From NCBI GenBank assembly GCA_036971475.1, contig JBAIZL010000005.1, positions 236,774,869 to 236,838,868 on the forward strand: a stretch of DNA of 64,000 nucleotides, given 5' to 3'. The DNA is from Prosapia bicincta. Its lineage: Eukaryota > Arthropoda > Insecta > Hemiptera > Cercopidae. The stretch's first letter is position 1; each line of letters starts with the position of its first letter. Positions 45,690 to 57,470 of this stretch are shown here, piece after piece. Made by a program: the position numbers and the translations under genes. The notes beneath the pieces are model-generated. The model worked only from the letters and a program-made list of their open reading frames with translations. It ran no database searches and was not told where the DNA came from.

Positions 45690-46030
45690 ACCTGATTTTT
45701 GTCTCCCTTTTGACTTTCTCTTCCTATCTTTCACATTCCCTCTTTCTCTCCTTTTCGTTGCCCTCCTTAATCGCATTTCTCTCTTTTCCTTCCTTAGTTT
45801 ATGCATCTTCCTCTCTATCCTGTTCTCTCTCTTTTTTCTCCTTTTAATCCTCTTGTACTCTCAGTTTTCTCTCTCCTTTTCCTTCTTTTGCCTTCTTTTT
45901 TCTTGTGTCTCTACTGTGTGTCTCTCCCTCTCTCTCTTTATCCTGTTCTCTCTATATTTTTTGTTTGTTCTTTTTCTCATAGATTCCTTCTTTCAATTCA
46001 TTCACATTCTCTCTCTTTTGCCTCTATCTT
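45690..46030. repeat. polypyrimidine (CT-rich) tract
   Basis: About 340 bp in which C and T make up nearly all bases on the plus strand, with CTCT and TTTCTT motifs, ending in a CACACGCACAC run. The Leu/Ser/Phe-rich plus frames and the Arg/Lys-rich minus frame are by-products. Confidence 0.85.
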
Positions 46031-46443
46031 GTATACACACGCACACGAATACAGTCACAATCGATATTAATTTTGTATCCATTCATAAATCCTCTGTGTC
46101 CTAATGATGAACAACTTTGCCAGCCGCCTTTATCTAAGAAATTCTTAGACACTTTGGTGTTTGGCCCCATCCACACCATACGAACCGGGTAACTAACTTC
46201 AGACAAGTAGCGAGGACTTGGTGCCACTACCTGTCCTCGTGCAAGAGCACAAAGCCTCACTAGTCCAGGCCTGTGATGATATTATAGTCAACACAAAAAC
46301 TACGATTTTTACTGCTTTTCCAGAAATACTCGGGACTGGAACCTGCGAACCATTAGTTGTTTTTTTTAAAACATAAAGTCCACCTAATGATTAACCCTCT
46401 TTTCTAATTAAAGGAATGAAATGAAATAATATATACTATATTT

Positions 46444-46446
<3 letters not shown>
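46031..46446. other. non-coding DNA
   Basis: No feature recognised; a minus frame of 78 codons (46024-46260) has no known domain. Confidence 0.4.
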
Positions 46447-46499
<53 letters not shown>

Positions 46500-46674
46500 T
46501 ATGGTGATATGTTTTCTAGTAATATAGTTAATATATTAACTAATAAATATTTCAAAAACAAGAATAATTTTAATGAATATATTTATTCAAAGCTTTTCGC
46601 CGATAAAATAGTACCAGCATTTTCAGGAAAATAATTATCTAATCTAAATATTTTTAAAATATTTTTGAAATATG

Positions 46675-46726
<52 letters not shown>

Positions 46727-46748
46727 TATTTATGTATATATATATATA
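46447..46748. repeat. two (TA)n tracts around a decayed hammerhead-family element
   Basis: TA tracts at 46447-46495 and 46680-46748 enclose TTCAAAGCTTTTCGCCGATA and TACCAGCATTTTCAGGAAAA. Read on the minus strand this is CTGAAAATGCTGGTA...CGGCGAAAAGCTTTGAA, a damaged form of the motif at 60831-60876. The repeated TA-element-TA layout supports the relationship. Confidence 0.5.
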
Positions 46749-49270
46749 TTAAAAGTACGTATTATGAAAAGTAATTTAAATACAGATGAATGTGAAGGAA
46801 TAGAACGCTATATGGAGACTATATGAAAGGTAGAAACCTCTGGACTCAATTGCAATGGTATTTAGGATACACATTTATGACTGCAGAAAAGTGTGGTTAA
46901 ACAAGAAAGTGACTTTTAAAATGATTACGATTAGTAGAAACATGTAGGGTATAAAATTTATCTAGAAGAAACAATGAAATAATGGAAATAAGTACAATAA
47001 AAATTTTATGTCTAATACAAACGTTGAATCGTTAAACTATACACTGTGTGTGTGTGTGTGTGTATGTGTGTGCAACGGATATTTTCTAAATAAATAAATG
47101 AAAACTCAGTAACAAATGATGATAGATTTGGAGCCAAGTGTATCTGTGCGATTGTATCTATGCTCTGCCGTAGGCCTAGTCATTCATCACAAGGCCCATT
47201 TCCTATTGAACAGGAAACATTCCCGCCTCCCTCCCATGCGTCTCTCTCCTCCATTGATAAACATAATGTGTTATTGATACTGTATATGTTGATTTATTCA
47301 CAATATATTACGAATTGCTTCACCGCCACTTGTGTTACCATTACCATTTCCAAGTTCCACGAAAGCCGAACTTTTCAGCAGCGCAGGAGACATGCCATTT
47401 ATTTACAACACAAGATTCGTGCGTCGGAAAAAATTCTTCTTTGACTATCAAATGGTGTCTTTTTTCATACAAGATGGCACGGTTAAGTCAAGCACGTCTA
47501 ATAAGAAAGCATTTCTTGTTAATAAAACTAGTTTTGTGTAATGAAACTTTTACTAACAAATTCACATTGGGGCTCTTGTAATTTATCAGCAATTATACAT
47601 TCTAATCAGCGCTGGACATAGGCTTTAGCATTTACTCGGCAAGATGGCTTTCGACGACCTTGTAAGGGTAAACTAATTGATATAGGTTTAGATTATCAAA
47701 AAGTATATTAAACTGCAATAACTTTTCTTATTACTTAGTTTCAAACATGGTTTTTAAAATTGTATATATAGTTTAAAAACTTCAGTACAAAAAATTATAG
47801 ATACATAAAAAAGATGATACATTTTATTGCAAACGTACAGATATTTTTGTCCTCGCACCAAAGAGAAATTAGCAGTTTTGCACTCACCTGTGGAAACCAA
47901 ATATCCACTTTTCACCCCCGGGCATGAGGAAAATAGTATAGGGTACCTACTCATTAGGAAAAGTAAAACACGATGATTTTATCTTTGAAAAAGTGTTTTC
48001 TTGCACAAGAGCTCTAATTGTATAAAAACAAAAAAAGTATAAAATGCAGAATGTTATAAATAACTTATAAACAAACATATTTTTCAATGAAAATAAGGTT
48101 TTATCTAAGGAAATTTTTAAAAAATTTTATGCCTACTCTGTAATGCATACATATGTTCGCTTAATTTTTGTAGTTCCTACAAATATTTTTTGAATATTTT
48201 TTTTATAATTCTGAAAACCATTCAGAATTTGACAAGGCAGCCCCCTTAGGCCCCCTCCCTCTATAGACAGTTACTACTTTTGATGGTGAAGGAATGGTGA
48301 TGAAATATTTATACGTTTTTAATCTGGATAACGTTATTAATTTATTTATTGATTATATCTTGTACTGTAGTTTTGTTTGTTAATAATTCATTATTACAAT
48401 TCTTATTGTAACTACTATTGTATTAACTCTTTTACTAACACGGTTTTTTTTATTTCTAACTCTTACTTGTCAAAATACTTTACAAAAAATGTGGAAGTTT
48501 GAACACTTATAAACGAGCTTAAAAAAGTATAACATTTCTGAAATACGTAGGAAATCCAGAGAGTAACAGTCGTTTTGAAAAAAAAAAAAAATAATAACAA
48601 TGTGAAGGAGAAACTATTAGCATGTACATTTTTATTTATTAGGATGTATTTTAATTCACAATCTTTTGATTGATTGTTAATATTTAGTTTTTTGTACATT
48701 TTCTTTGAAATGTTTATATTTTATGAATTGTTTAGCAGATTCTCCAGACACCAGATGGCATATGAAAGATACAATACGACTATACAGTGAATTTATAATT
48801 TTGAAACAGTTGACTAATCAAAAGTGCGGAGACTACAATCGACTCCAATAATATTTGTAGTATATTTGCGTTGGATTCAATTCGTTTATACAGTTCCTTA
48901 TATTTTATACAGTATTTCACTATATCTCTTTAATATGCCATGTCTCTCACGGTACTCCGGTCAAAGAGACACAGAACAATATAGATCTATACAAGCGCGA
49001 TCATGCGCAAGAGCGCGCACGCCGTGAAACATTTTGTTACATGAATCAATAGGTAGTTTATTTATACTTTACATTTAAAAGGTTTTTACGAGTGTATCAA
49101 AAGTCGTGAATATCGAAAATTTGGGGTAAATTTGGAGTTTAACTATATTTAAATAAAAGATCCTGAATACATATTATCGCTGTATATTTCTCCTTAAATA
49201 CAATAAAATTTGCCTACATTTTATATTTCATTTTCAATATTATAAAAGTTTTTTTTTCAATTCGTACTAT
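46749..49270. other. non-coding DNA, about 2.5 kb
   Basis: Holds a short (TG)n at 47045-47070 and a less AT-rich block at 47150-47480 with overlapping open frames in all plus phases but no recognisable protein. No RNA gene or repeat family is seen. Confidence 0.4.
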
Positions 49271-49274
49271 TGCT

Positions 49275-49341
49275 TCAAACCTTCCCTTTCTCTTTCTCTC
49301 TTCCTCTCTCTTTCTCTCTGTCTCTCAGTATCTCTCTCTCT

Positions 49342-49373
<32 letters not shown>
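49275..49373. repeat. CT-rich and (TA)n microsatellite
   Basis: TTTCTC and CTCT motifs (49275-49345) followed by about 13 TA units. Confidence 0.9.
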
Positions 49374-49379
<6 letters not shown>

Positions 49380-49384
49380 TTATA

Positions 49385-49720
49385 TAATTTGTTAACATTT
49401 TCAATCGTTGATAAAATATACTTCATGTTAAACAAGATTTTTTCAAACAATAATTCATTAATTAAATATAATAACGAAATAATTTTAGTTTAATATGAGA
49501 TAAAAACTTATAATAAGAGAAAAAAGGGCAGCAAGGTATGCAATATAGGTGTCTCGTCCCATTTGACTTGAAATAAGTGAAAACATATGATTTCATAAAG
49601 CAGATGATTTTAAATTATGTGTTATGTGGTAGAACAGCTGTTTTAACCCATATGTTATGGCACGTTATTTATATTAATTGTAATTATTTAATAAAAAGTA
49701 ACTAAAATATAATTTTCTTT
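49385..49720 (-). repeat. CAGCTG-type repeat, copy 5
   Basis: Reverse-complement copy with the tail first: GTTAACATTTTCAATCGTTG and ATAAAATATACTTCATG, then GGTATGCAATATAGGTGTCT, CGTCCCATTTGACTTG, ATATGATTTCATAAAGCAGA and GTAGAACAGCTGTTTTAACC. The TA tract at 49349 sits at the tail position, as in the SINE-type copies. Confidence 0.7.
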
Positions 49721-50154
49721 GTTGACACAAGTTGGAATTTGTATTTTTTAAATTTTATGTATTACTTGTTTTTATAAATAATAATTCTAAAAATAATTTA
49801 CGAGAAATTATATAATCTACAGACAAACATTTTTTCTGTATAGTAGCTATTATATAAATAAATGTATTTGTAAGTAATTGTAATTGCGTAGCGGTAGGAC
49901 ATTGTAAAGCGACGCGACGGGAAAAGACTTTACAATTTTTCTCTTCCATTTCGCCGCGCAGGAATTTCAGCCATCGTTCCTTTCTCCCCAGGAATTGTTC
50001 GACAAGATAATTCCGTCCACGTAGGCTTTCAATCCTACCTCCACTGTTTAACTGCAACGGAAGTAAAATGAGTATTAAAACGTCGCTCTTCGTGAATGTG
50101 TAATGGCAAACAGAAGAAATCGATGTTTAAACTGATTTGAGGGGTCGAGTAAAT
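49721..50154. other. non-coding DNA
   Basis: A 100-codon minus frame (49755-50057) has no domain I recognise. Nothing else is seen. Confidence 0.4.
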
Positions 50155-50520
50155 CTGCTTTACAGGGAAATTTGTTTGTAGTAAGAAACTTTAAGTTTGA
50201 AACATTTCTACGCGGTCTACAGAAAGGGTTGTTACAGGGAAATTTGTTTTCAGAGGGAAACCTCAAGTTAGAAACATTTGTACACATTCTACAAAAAAAA
50301 AAATTAGTTACAGGGAAATTTGTTTGCAGAGGGAAGTTTTGAGTTTTAAACATTTTTCTACAGAAGTGGTATTTACAGGGAAATTTGTTTGTAGTAAAAA
50401 ACTTTAAGTATGAAACATTTCTACACGGTCTACAGAAGGGGTAGTTACAGGGAAAAGTGTTGGCAGAGGGAAATTTTGAGTTTGAAACATTTGTATACGT
50501 TCTACAGAAGTGATAGTTAT
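50155..50520. repeat. irregular 63-77-bp minisatellite, 5 units
   Basis: Units begin TTACAGGGAAATTTGTTTG (or GGGAAAAGTGTT in the last) at about 50159, 50230, 50308, 50371 and 50444, and share GAAACATTT and TCTACAGAAG. Two subtypes alternate (GTAGTAA.AAACTTTAAG and GCAGAGGGAA.TTTTGAG). Confidence 0.85.
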
Positions 50521-50940
50521 GTTCCTTACTATATATATATTTTACTAATACTAACGTTTCATAAACAAAAATAGCAGCTTTTGAAGCTCTTTGCCAACCA
50601 GATATATCGTCATTATAAAACAGTTCCTCATTGATACATCACGCATGTATTACAGCTTAACTGATACAGAAGAGTTAAAGGAGTTTCATTGTAAATGTAT
50701 TTTTGTCTTTGTTATCTGTCATTTTAGACGGAATATTTGTCTTTCCAATTTTGTTTGGCCATCGTTAATGTTTCTTTTTAGAAATGAACCAAGCCGTATA
50801 GTTGGAAAATATTACCCCTTTTACAGTAAATATTAGTGTAGATACAGAAAATAGGAAAAGGTAAGGGGTATTCGTTCAGTTTCTATTCTAATTTTCCTAT
50901 CAAGACACATCTAAGCCATAACGTGCGTAGGTATACGCAA
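50521..50940. other. non-coding DNA
   Basis: An 81-codon plus frame (50591-50836) without a recognisable domain; otherwise nothing. Confidence 0.4.
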
Positions 50941-50959
50941 TTCTTATTTGCAAAATTTT

Positions 50960-52382
50960 GTCTCAGGTAAATTTGTATATATCAGATAGTTATATATTTC
51001 AGGCCATTTTATGTATCTCAGATGGTTTTATATATATCTCAGTTAGTTTTATGTTTCGCAGATACTTTTATATATTTCAGATGGTTAATGTACTCGTATC
51101 TTGACCAATTTTATGTATATCTCAGGTAGTTATATATATATATATTTAGGCCATTTTATGTATTTCAGAAAATTTTATATAGATCTCACTTAGTTTTGTA
51201 TCGCAGATAGTTTTATATATTTCAGGTGGTAACTTATATGTACTCTTATCTCGGGTGATATTATATATATATCTGAGGTTGTTTTATATATTTGTCTATT
51301 TTATGTATCTCAGATTGTTTTATACAGATCTCATGTAGTTTAATGTTTCGCACATTGTTTTATATATTTCAGATGGTTTATGTACTCATATCTTTGTGGA
51401 TTTTATGTATATTTGATGTAGTTTTATATATCTAAAGTAGTTATATGTTTTAGTAGGTAGTTTTATGTTTCGCAGATAGTTTTATATATTTAAAGTAGTT
51501 TATGTACTCGTATTATATACGAGGGTGATTTGATGTATATAATTAAGGTAGTATGATATATGTCACGTAGTTATATTTATTTCCGGTATAATTGTATGTA
51601 TATCAGGAGGTTTTAGATAGATCTCAGCTAGTTTTATATTTCGCAGATAGTTTTATATATTTAAAGTAGTTTATGTACTCGTATTATATACGAGGGTGAT
51701 TTGATGTATATAATTAAGGTAGTATGATATATATCACGTAGTTATATTTATTTCTGGTATAATTGTATGTATATCAGGAGGTTTTAGATAGATCTCAGCT
51801 AGTTTTATATTTCGCAGATAGTTTTATATATTTAAAGTAGTTTATGTACTCGTATTATATACGAGGGTGATTTGATGTATATAATTAAGGTAGTATGATA
51901 TATATCACGTAGTTACATTTATTTCCGGTATAATTGTATGTATATCAGGAGGTTTTAGATAGATCTCAGCTAGTTTTATTATTCGCAGATACTTTTATAT
52001 ATTTAAAGTAGTTTATGTTCTCGTATTATATACGAGGGTGATTTGATGTATATAATTAAGGTAGTATGATATATATCACGTACTTATATTTATTTCCGGT
52101 ATAATTGTATGTATATCAGGAGGTTTTAGATAGATCTCAGCTAGTTTTATATTTCGCAGATAGTTTTATATACTTCAGGTGGTTCATGTACTCTTATTAT
52201 ATACGAGGGTGATTTGATGTATAGGCCTATATCTGCGGTAGTTTTATATATCTCAGGTAGTTATATTTATTTCCGTTGTCATTTTGTGTAGCCCAGGTGA
52301 TTTTATATATTATCTCAGGTAGTTTTATAAATCTCAAATAATATTATATATTTTACGTGTTTTTTGTACTCGTATCTTGGGT

Positions 52383-52439
<57 letters not shown>

Positions 52440-52520
52440 ACAGTATTATAATTGTGAGGTATTTATATATATTTCATATATATATATATATCCGGTATCA
52501 TTTAAGTATCTCAGGTGGTT
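50960..52520. repeat. layered minisatellite with a 171-bp higher-order unit
   Basis: The whole block is built from short TTTTATATAT..TCAGGTAGTTTTATAT motifs. From about 51465 to 52230 these are organised in a 171-bp unit: TCTCAGCTAGTTTTAT recurs at 51622, 51793, 51964 and 52135. Each unit contains CTCGTATTATATACGAG, a perfect palindrome of 8-bp arms around one base. Flanks are degenerate. A (TA)n tract of about 24 units interrupts at 52390-52437. Confidence 0.9.
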
Positions 52521-53490
52521 TATATACCTGAGTTTGTTTTATTTACTTTGGTTGGTGCACTTTAATTCTCAATAAAAAAAAATGTTTATTTTAGTTTTTA
52601 AACCGAAGTTTTATGATGACGCAAAATATCCGACGTGCAACAGGAAATAGAATATTTGCGGCAAGGATGTAAACAGATGTTATATACGTCACGGGAGGAA
52701 GCGAAATTTGTTGTGCAGCGGTGAGCAGTTATTTTAAGGGAAGGATTTATCATTGAAGATGTTGAAGACAACATTAATCCAAATATGAGCGATTGCTTGG
52801 CGTCCCAGAAATCCCCCGGGCTTACTGTCTTATCTAAACGTGGGACCGGAGTTTGGGATTAACGCGTCTCTTCTGTCACCGGACAGTCTAGTAACCTCAT
52901 CCCGTCCTGGTGGGGCTTTAATTGAAAACTAAGTATATATTGACTCGAGCAACCAATATTGTAAGGGTTGGAAAATACCTTCGGTGCTGTTTAAAGTTAT
53001 TGCTCGGCTGCACCGACAGAAACGCTGCGGTTGTTTGTTCGTCTGTTCATCCGTGTTATTTCAGATTTATTGGAAACTTTAAGAGCTTCAAAAATATATC
53101 ACTTGAAATACTTATCTTTAAAATTTAAAGTTTGTTTTCGTATTGAAAGCTATAAACGTTTTGGACGTATATTTTTGAAAACTTAATTACAGAACACAAT
53201 GTTGCACATTAAAATTTAGAGTTGTACCTTTGAGAATTGTGCTTAGCAAAGAAATCATCAAAAGGATAAAAAAAGCAATTTAAAGAATACAAACAAAAGT
53301 TGCTTTCATCGTAAAAATCTTCTGGCCATACGTCTTGGAGAGGTTTACAGGACACTTTGTCCCAAGGAAATGTTTTCCACATGAAAATTGCGGATATATT
53401 GTACCATTTTTAATAGTGGCTACCTGTTTCGAGTTTAATAACTATCTTCAAATATTGCTAATCGGACACTTTGTTCCACATAGATGGTTT
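52521..53490. other. non-coding DNA with a GC-richer patch at 52640-52930
   Basis: The patch has CpGs and balanced composition but only short frames. No repeat family or domain is recognised. Confidence 0.4.
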
Positions 53491-53491
53491 G

Positions 53492-53496
<5 letters not shown>

Positions 53497-53543
<47 letters not shown>

Positions 53544-53575
53544 TTGTGTGTGTATGTATGTATGTATAGAATAAT
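53497..53575. repeat. (TA)n(TG)n(TATG)n microsatellite
   Basis: TA (53497-53531), then TG, then TATG tetramers. Confidence 0.95.
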
Positions 53576-53599
53576 TTATCAGAGCGTTTAACTATCATA

Positions 53600-53760
53600 T
53601 TACGTTAACCCAACCTAACGTGACCTACCATGAACAAAATTTATTCTAACCTAACCTAGTCCCCCCTAACGTAACCTGACTTGGCCTAACCTGAAAGAAA
53701 CGTAACCTAACCTGACGACCTACCCTAAAATAATTATAACCTCTGACCTAACCTTATTGG
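53600..53760. repeat. degenerate CCTAA-rich stretch
   Basis: Repeated CCTAAC and CCTAA pentamer-based words (AACCTAACCTAG, CGTAACCTAACCTGAC) on the plus strand. This is the complement of TTAGG and resembles a decayed version of the array at 62811-63210. Confidence 0.6.
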
Positions 53761-54347
53761 GGCGAATATACCCACTTTTTGATATATGCCTGTTTGGTAC
53801 GAAACCAACGACCACTCTCTTTAATTTTCTAACAAAATACTGCTATAAATATTTGTTCATATCATCTTGTGTCATCTAGGATCCGATAGGAAAGTCATAC
53901 GAAGAAACGTGAATATTTCTTTATTTTCACAAAATTATTAATTTCTTTTAATTAGAAAATAATTTCATGCATCCAGTAATCCAGTACTTAAACATTGAGC
54001 TCCTTTACAAGTCCTTAAGGTTTTTGTTATTAGATTTACCTATTTCTATGATACTAATATTAAAATAAAAACAATACAGTAAATTTGATAGGTAATAAAT
54101 TTCCTAAATTATTTGAATAATTTTCATTTGTCTGTATTACTTTATCCATTCCAACGTATTACGAGGGAAGGTAGGTCAGATAAGGTAATATAAACCTTTC
54201 TACACTCTTCTTTTAAAAGGGATGAAGGGTCTCTTTAGAAATATTTGAAGGTCATTACCAAACCTGACCCAGTTAGCTATCCCCAAAAGTGGGTCGATGT
54301 GTTCATAAGGACGGAATGTCTGGGGGGCGAATAATCCGGACACTCTT
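53761..54347. other. non-coding DNA
   Basis: No feature recognised. Confidence 0.45.
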
Positions 54348-55333
54348 TAAGGCTTCGTACACATGATAGCGTTTCAACTCGCGTTTTGAAATACTAAAGA
54401 ACATATGTAAGTGTACATATGCGATGTGAGCTCTCAACTGGAAGTGCATCGTAACGCGCGTCTCCGAGTTTAGTCGTGGAACGCACGTCTGCAGCGCACT
54501 TCGAGTTCCCAAGAGCTAAATTAGACCATTCACATGATTCAGTTTAGCGCGCGCTTTTGGTGCAGTGTACTCCTACAACTGAAGAAAATATGGCATCGTT
54601 TAACACTGAGCTCTTCATTGAAGAAGTGAAAAATCGCCGTGCTATATGGGATATGGAAAGTGGGGAATAAAAAAACAGAGTTATGAAAACATCATCTTGG
54701 CATCAATGGGTTGAGATGTTTTCTGCAGATGGTAGTTTGAAGGAGAAATTAAACATTCTTGGTCAGAGACTATTTTAATATTAAAAACAATTTATTACAT
54801 GAATAATACATGAAATACACATTAGTCGTAATACATATTACATATTTATAAACTCTCGGTACCTACAGCATAAATAAAGACAGATATGTTTTGCCCATTG
54901 ACCTTCTGTCTGACGTCTAAACATAATAAGGCACTTCAGCAGTTTTCTTGTCAACTCGAGTGAGAAGCTCAGTATAGATTTTACTCTGTATAGGTCAGTA
55001 GTGTAAATATTTTTATAACTAATGTATTCTTGTTTATATACGAAATGAACCAAAATAGAGGAACACCCATAATTAAAAATTACATCCGTGTAAAAAATAT
55101 AATATTTAGTGACTTAAAAGTAAGAATATTTTTGTAGTTAAATACAACTAAATTGACACAAGAAATTAATTAGTACCCGCTCATGATTTATACCTATGGT
55201 ATAAAATCCAAACACATACTGCCTCTTAGACGTCCATAGCTGAACTGGCGTGACGCGCGGTGCAAAGCTCTCGTGTGTATGGGCATGATTTATCTGATGC
55301 CCTTTGCAACGCTCTGTTGCGTACGAGGTCTAA
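54348..55333 (+). mobile_element. PIF/Harbinger-like non-autonomous transposon, 980 bp
   Basis: Imperfect inverted ends GGCTTCGTACACATGATAGC with GTTTCAAC (54351) and, reversed, GACCTCGTACGCAACAGAGC with GTTGCAAAG (ending 55330). TAA flanks both sides (54348-54350 and 55331-55333), the 3-bp TWA duplication expected of PIF/Harbinger. Inside is one MADF-domain coding scrap and no DDE transposase. The ends are GC- and CpG-rich, unlike the surroundings. Confidence 0.65.
54590..54778 (+). pseudogene. MADF-domain accessory protein of a Harbinger element, broken
   Basis: Reads MASFNTELFIEEVKNRRAIW and then DMESGE, TAA at 54668-54670, then KNRVMKTSSWHQWVEMFSAD. The pattern (L-I-EEV-NR-x-IWD ... YKNR-x-K ... 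W-x-x-V) is that of the MADF/Myb-SANT-like DNA-binding domain used by the second protein of PIF/Harbinger elements to bind the transposon ends and recruit the transposase. The TAA stands where the family has Tyr, so one substitution explains it. The frame ends at 54778, well short of a full protein. Confidence 0.6.
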
Positions 55334-56039
55334 GAGTCCTCGGTCTTGACGGCTACAGGTTTCCCTTGAAGTCATCGAAATAGGTTTAACACAATATGTA
55401 GCGAATGGGGGGCTCCTTGCTTTTACTTAAGGTTTTTTATTTCCTTTACGCATGCGCATGCATTCGTATTTCTGCCAGAAATCTTGCCATCTTTATAAAT
55501 GTTCTTTACAGAGACGTCAACGTGTTTGATCATTGCGCGAGGAGAGATCACTTCCGGCAAATCTAAAGCCTTAGTCTCAGAGACAGTCTCGTAGGAACTC
55601 TTAACCATCAAGTCGCCCATTCCTTGAACATATTCCGCTTCCTTCCTATATTACGAGATGACCGCGTGACGTTCACTAAAACCGCCATTGGCGCATACGT
55701 ACAAGTGGACGTCCGTTTGCTGCTACCCTAACCAGAGCTGTGTTTGCTTTACCATAGAACGATTGTTATAGTTCTCAAGTACGACTTCCAAAAGCTTGAT
55801 ATATCTCGATGCAGATGTTCTCCAAGCTTGAAAAATCGATTTCTTACTGCTTCCTACAATTGGTGACCAACAGAATATCTGACTTGTGATTGGTCAACTA
55901 CAAAATAGTATCAGCTGTTATTTGGTTAAGACTGAGCTTACTTACTTTTTACTTGTTGGTCCTCGACTTCCAGCTCTAAGTTATGCTGACAGTCAGATTT
56001 CTCAGGAATGCTTTTGATGCTAATGCCCAAAATGGTGAT
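55334..56039. other. non-coding DNA
   Basis: A 65-codon minus frame (55423-55620) has coding-like base use and a clear end but no recognisable domain. It could be a small exon or chance. Nothing else is seen. Confidence 0.35.
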
Positions 56040-56475
56040 GACGAGAGGATTTTTTAACAGTTCTCTACTTCACTCATTAGTTTCTCTCCTTTCTGGTTTT
56101 CAGCGGGACACTGTAGGAGGCTACGATCGAGTTTTTCATCTTGAGGTCCTCATGTTTGCTACAATGGCGAGTCAGTGAAATTGAACCGGTGATTTGATAT
56201 GCCAAATTCGCGTTCTGCCAGCAAATGCAACACTTCTCAGCATCCCTCGTTACATCCCAGGGTAGACTTCCATCTGTCCATCCATTCTTCTTGAAGAAGT
56301 CGATCGACCTTACGTTTGCAGCCCCTTAGAATAGAGACTGTTACAGTAGTCCCATTTCTGTCGCATGAGAGGAAGGATGGTCGGTTACGTCTGGTTTGGG
56401 ACAGTTCCTGCCAAAATGATCACAGCCACATCGTCAATATATGAGATCAATTCCCGTAGACACATCCGCTTCTTC
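56040..56475 (-). pseudogene. possible LINE reverse transcriptase scrap
   Basis: On the minus strand near 56360-56460 the frame reads ELISYIDDVAVIILAGTVPN, which resembles the catalytic block of LOA/R1-type reverse transcriptases (G-Y-A-D-D-x-A-V-x-x-x-G). Adjacent sequence in other frames has no clear motif. The block is GC-richer than its flanks, as are the LINEs in this window. It is a short and weak match. Confidence 0.3.
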
Positions 56476-57255
56476 GATGCATCACTTTGCATTAATACCC
56501 TTCAAATCATGATAATTTTTTACACTTTGAATAACAAGAATCAGTCGTAATAAACATGTACATACAGTCGCCCTACTAAATTATATTCAATTTTTAATAC
56601 TGTAAATACATAACACTTACGGAATGCCAAACTAAAACACGCTTCAAAATAATTTAACATAAATTGAATAATCTGGAACAAATTTAAGAGTTCGGAATTT
56701 TGTGTGTAAATTGACTCGAAAACAATTCACGAAAATGACTCATTTGTTTCTAACGTTAGGGTGAGGTAAAAATACCAGTCCTCTAATCGTCAACCCCATG
56801 AGTCTCTTTTAACACAACTAACGATGAAGATTTGTTTTTACACGGAAGATAAATATAGTTCTGTCTCTGTGAGAAATTGCATCCAAACGAACCGTTGCAT
56901 TTAGAACATAAAACATTAGGAAACGAACTTTTATGTCACTCAATGTTACGTTCAAATTTTTTAAAATTACATTAGTTTGAAGGATATTTACGGTTGCGCA
57001 ACAAGTAACAGAAGCGTAAATTCAAGTAATTTGATTTATAAAATATTATCATTCCTTAAGCAGTCGACAAGACTTCTTACGATTCTTAAATAGTTCTTCT
57101 TCTTTTAGACAATTATTGTCCATTCTAATGCCTGAAAGAAAGCCATGAAACTCAATAACCGTAGCATAAATGTATTTACTACCATTGTTTTACAGTTTCA
57201 AATTTAATGTATACAATTTATTACATTTATAATTTTTTTAAGATTCAGTTTTAAC
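56476..57255. other. AT-rich non-coding DNA
   Basis: No feature recognised. Confidence 0.5.
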
Positions 57256-57300
57256 AATAAATACACAAAAACCTCTTAACCACAAACTTTCTTTAATTTA

Positions 57301-57343
57301 CCCTAATGTACATTTCAGTTACAAAGTAACCATCCTCAGAGGG
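57301..57343 (-). ncRNA. hammerhead-like ribozyme motif, left arm
   Basis: Identical in sequence to the right-arm motif, on the opposite strand. Confidence 0.6.
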
Positions 57344-57382
57344 ATAACATACAAAGACTGTATGTCAGTCTTTGTATGTTAT

Positions 57383-57425
57383 CCCTCTGAGGATGGTTAC
57401 TTTGTAACTGAAATGTACATTAGGG
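57383..57425 (+). ncRNA. hammerhead-like ribozyme motif, right arm
   Basis: CCCT (stem I), core CTGAGGA, T, stem II GGTTAC/GTAACT with TTT loop, GAA, self-complementary ATGTACAT (stem III of a dimer), T, then AGGG pairing with CCCT. The predicted cut is after the U that follows ATGTACAT. Confidence 0.6.
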
Positions 57426-57470
57426 TAAATTAAAGAAAGTTTGTGGTTAAGAGGTTTTTGTGTATTTATT

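Larger units (their letters stand above)
57256..57470. mobile_element. perfect 215-bp palindrome, Penelope-type paired terminal repeat
   Basis: Arms of 105 bp (57256-57360 and 57366-57470) are exactly complementary around a 5-bp centre (TATGT). Outer ends read AATAAATACACAAAAACC, then TCTTAACCACAAAC, resembling the outer ends of the Penelope arms at 8285 and 9107 (AAACCTCTAAACCACAAG). Each arm holds one hammerhead-like motif. It has no coding capacity. Perfect identity of the arms suggests recent formation or gene conversion; an assembly foldback artefact is also possible. Confidence 0.7.

Noticed and set aside
53600..53760. True telomere end
   Set aside because: CCTAA words are degenerate and unique sequence continues on both sides.
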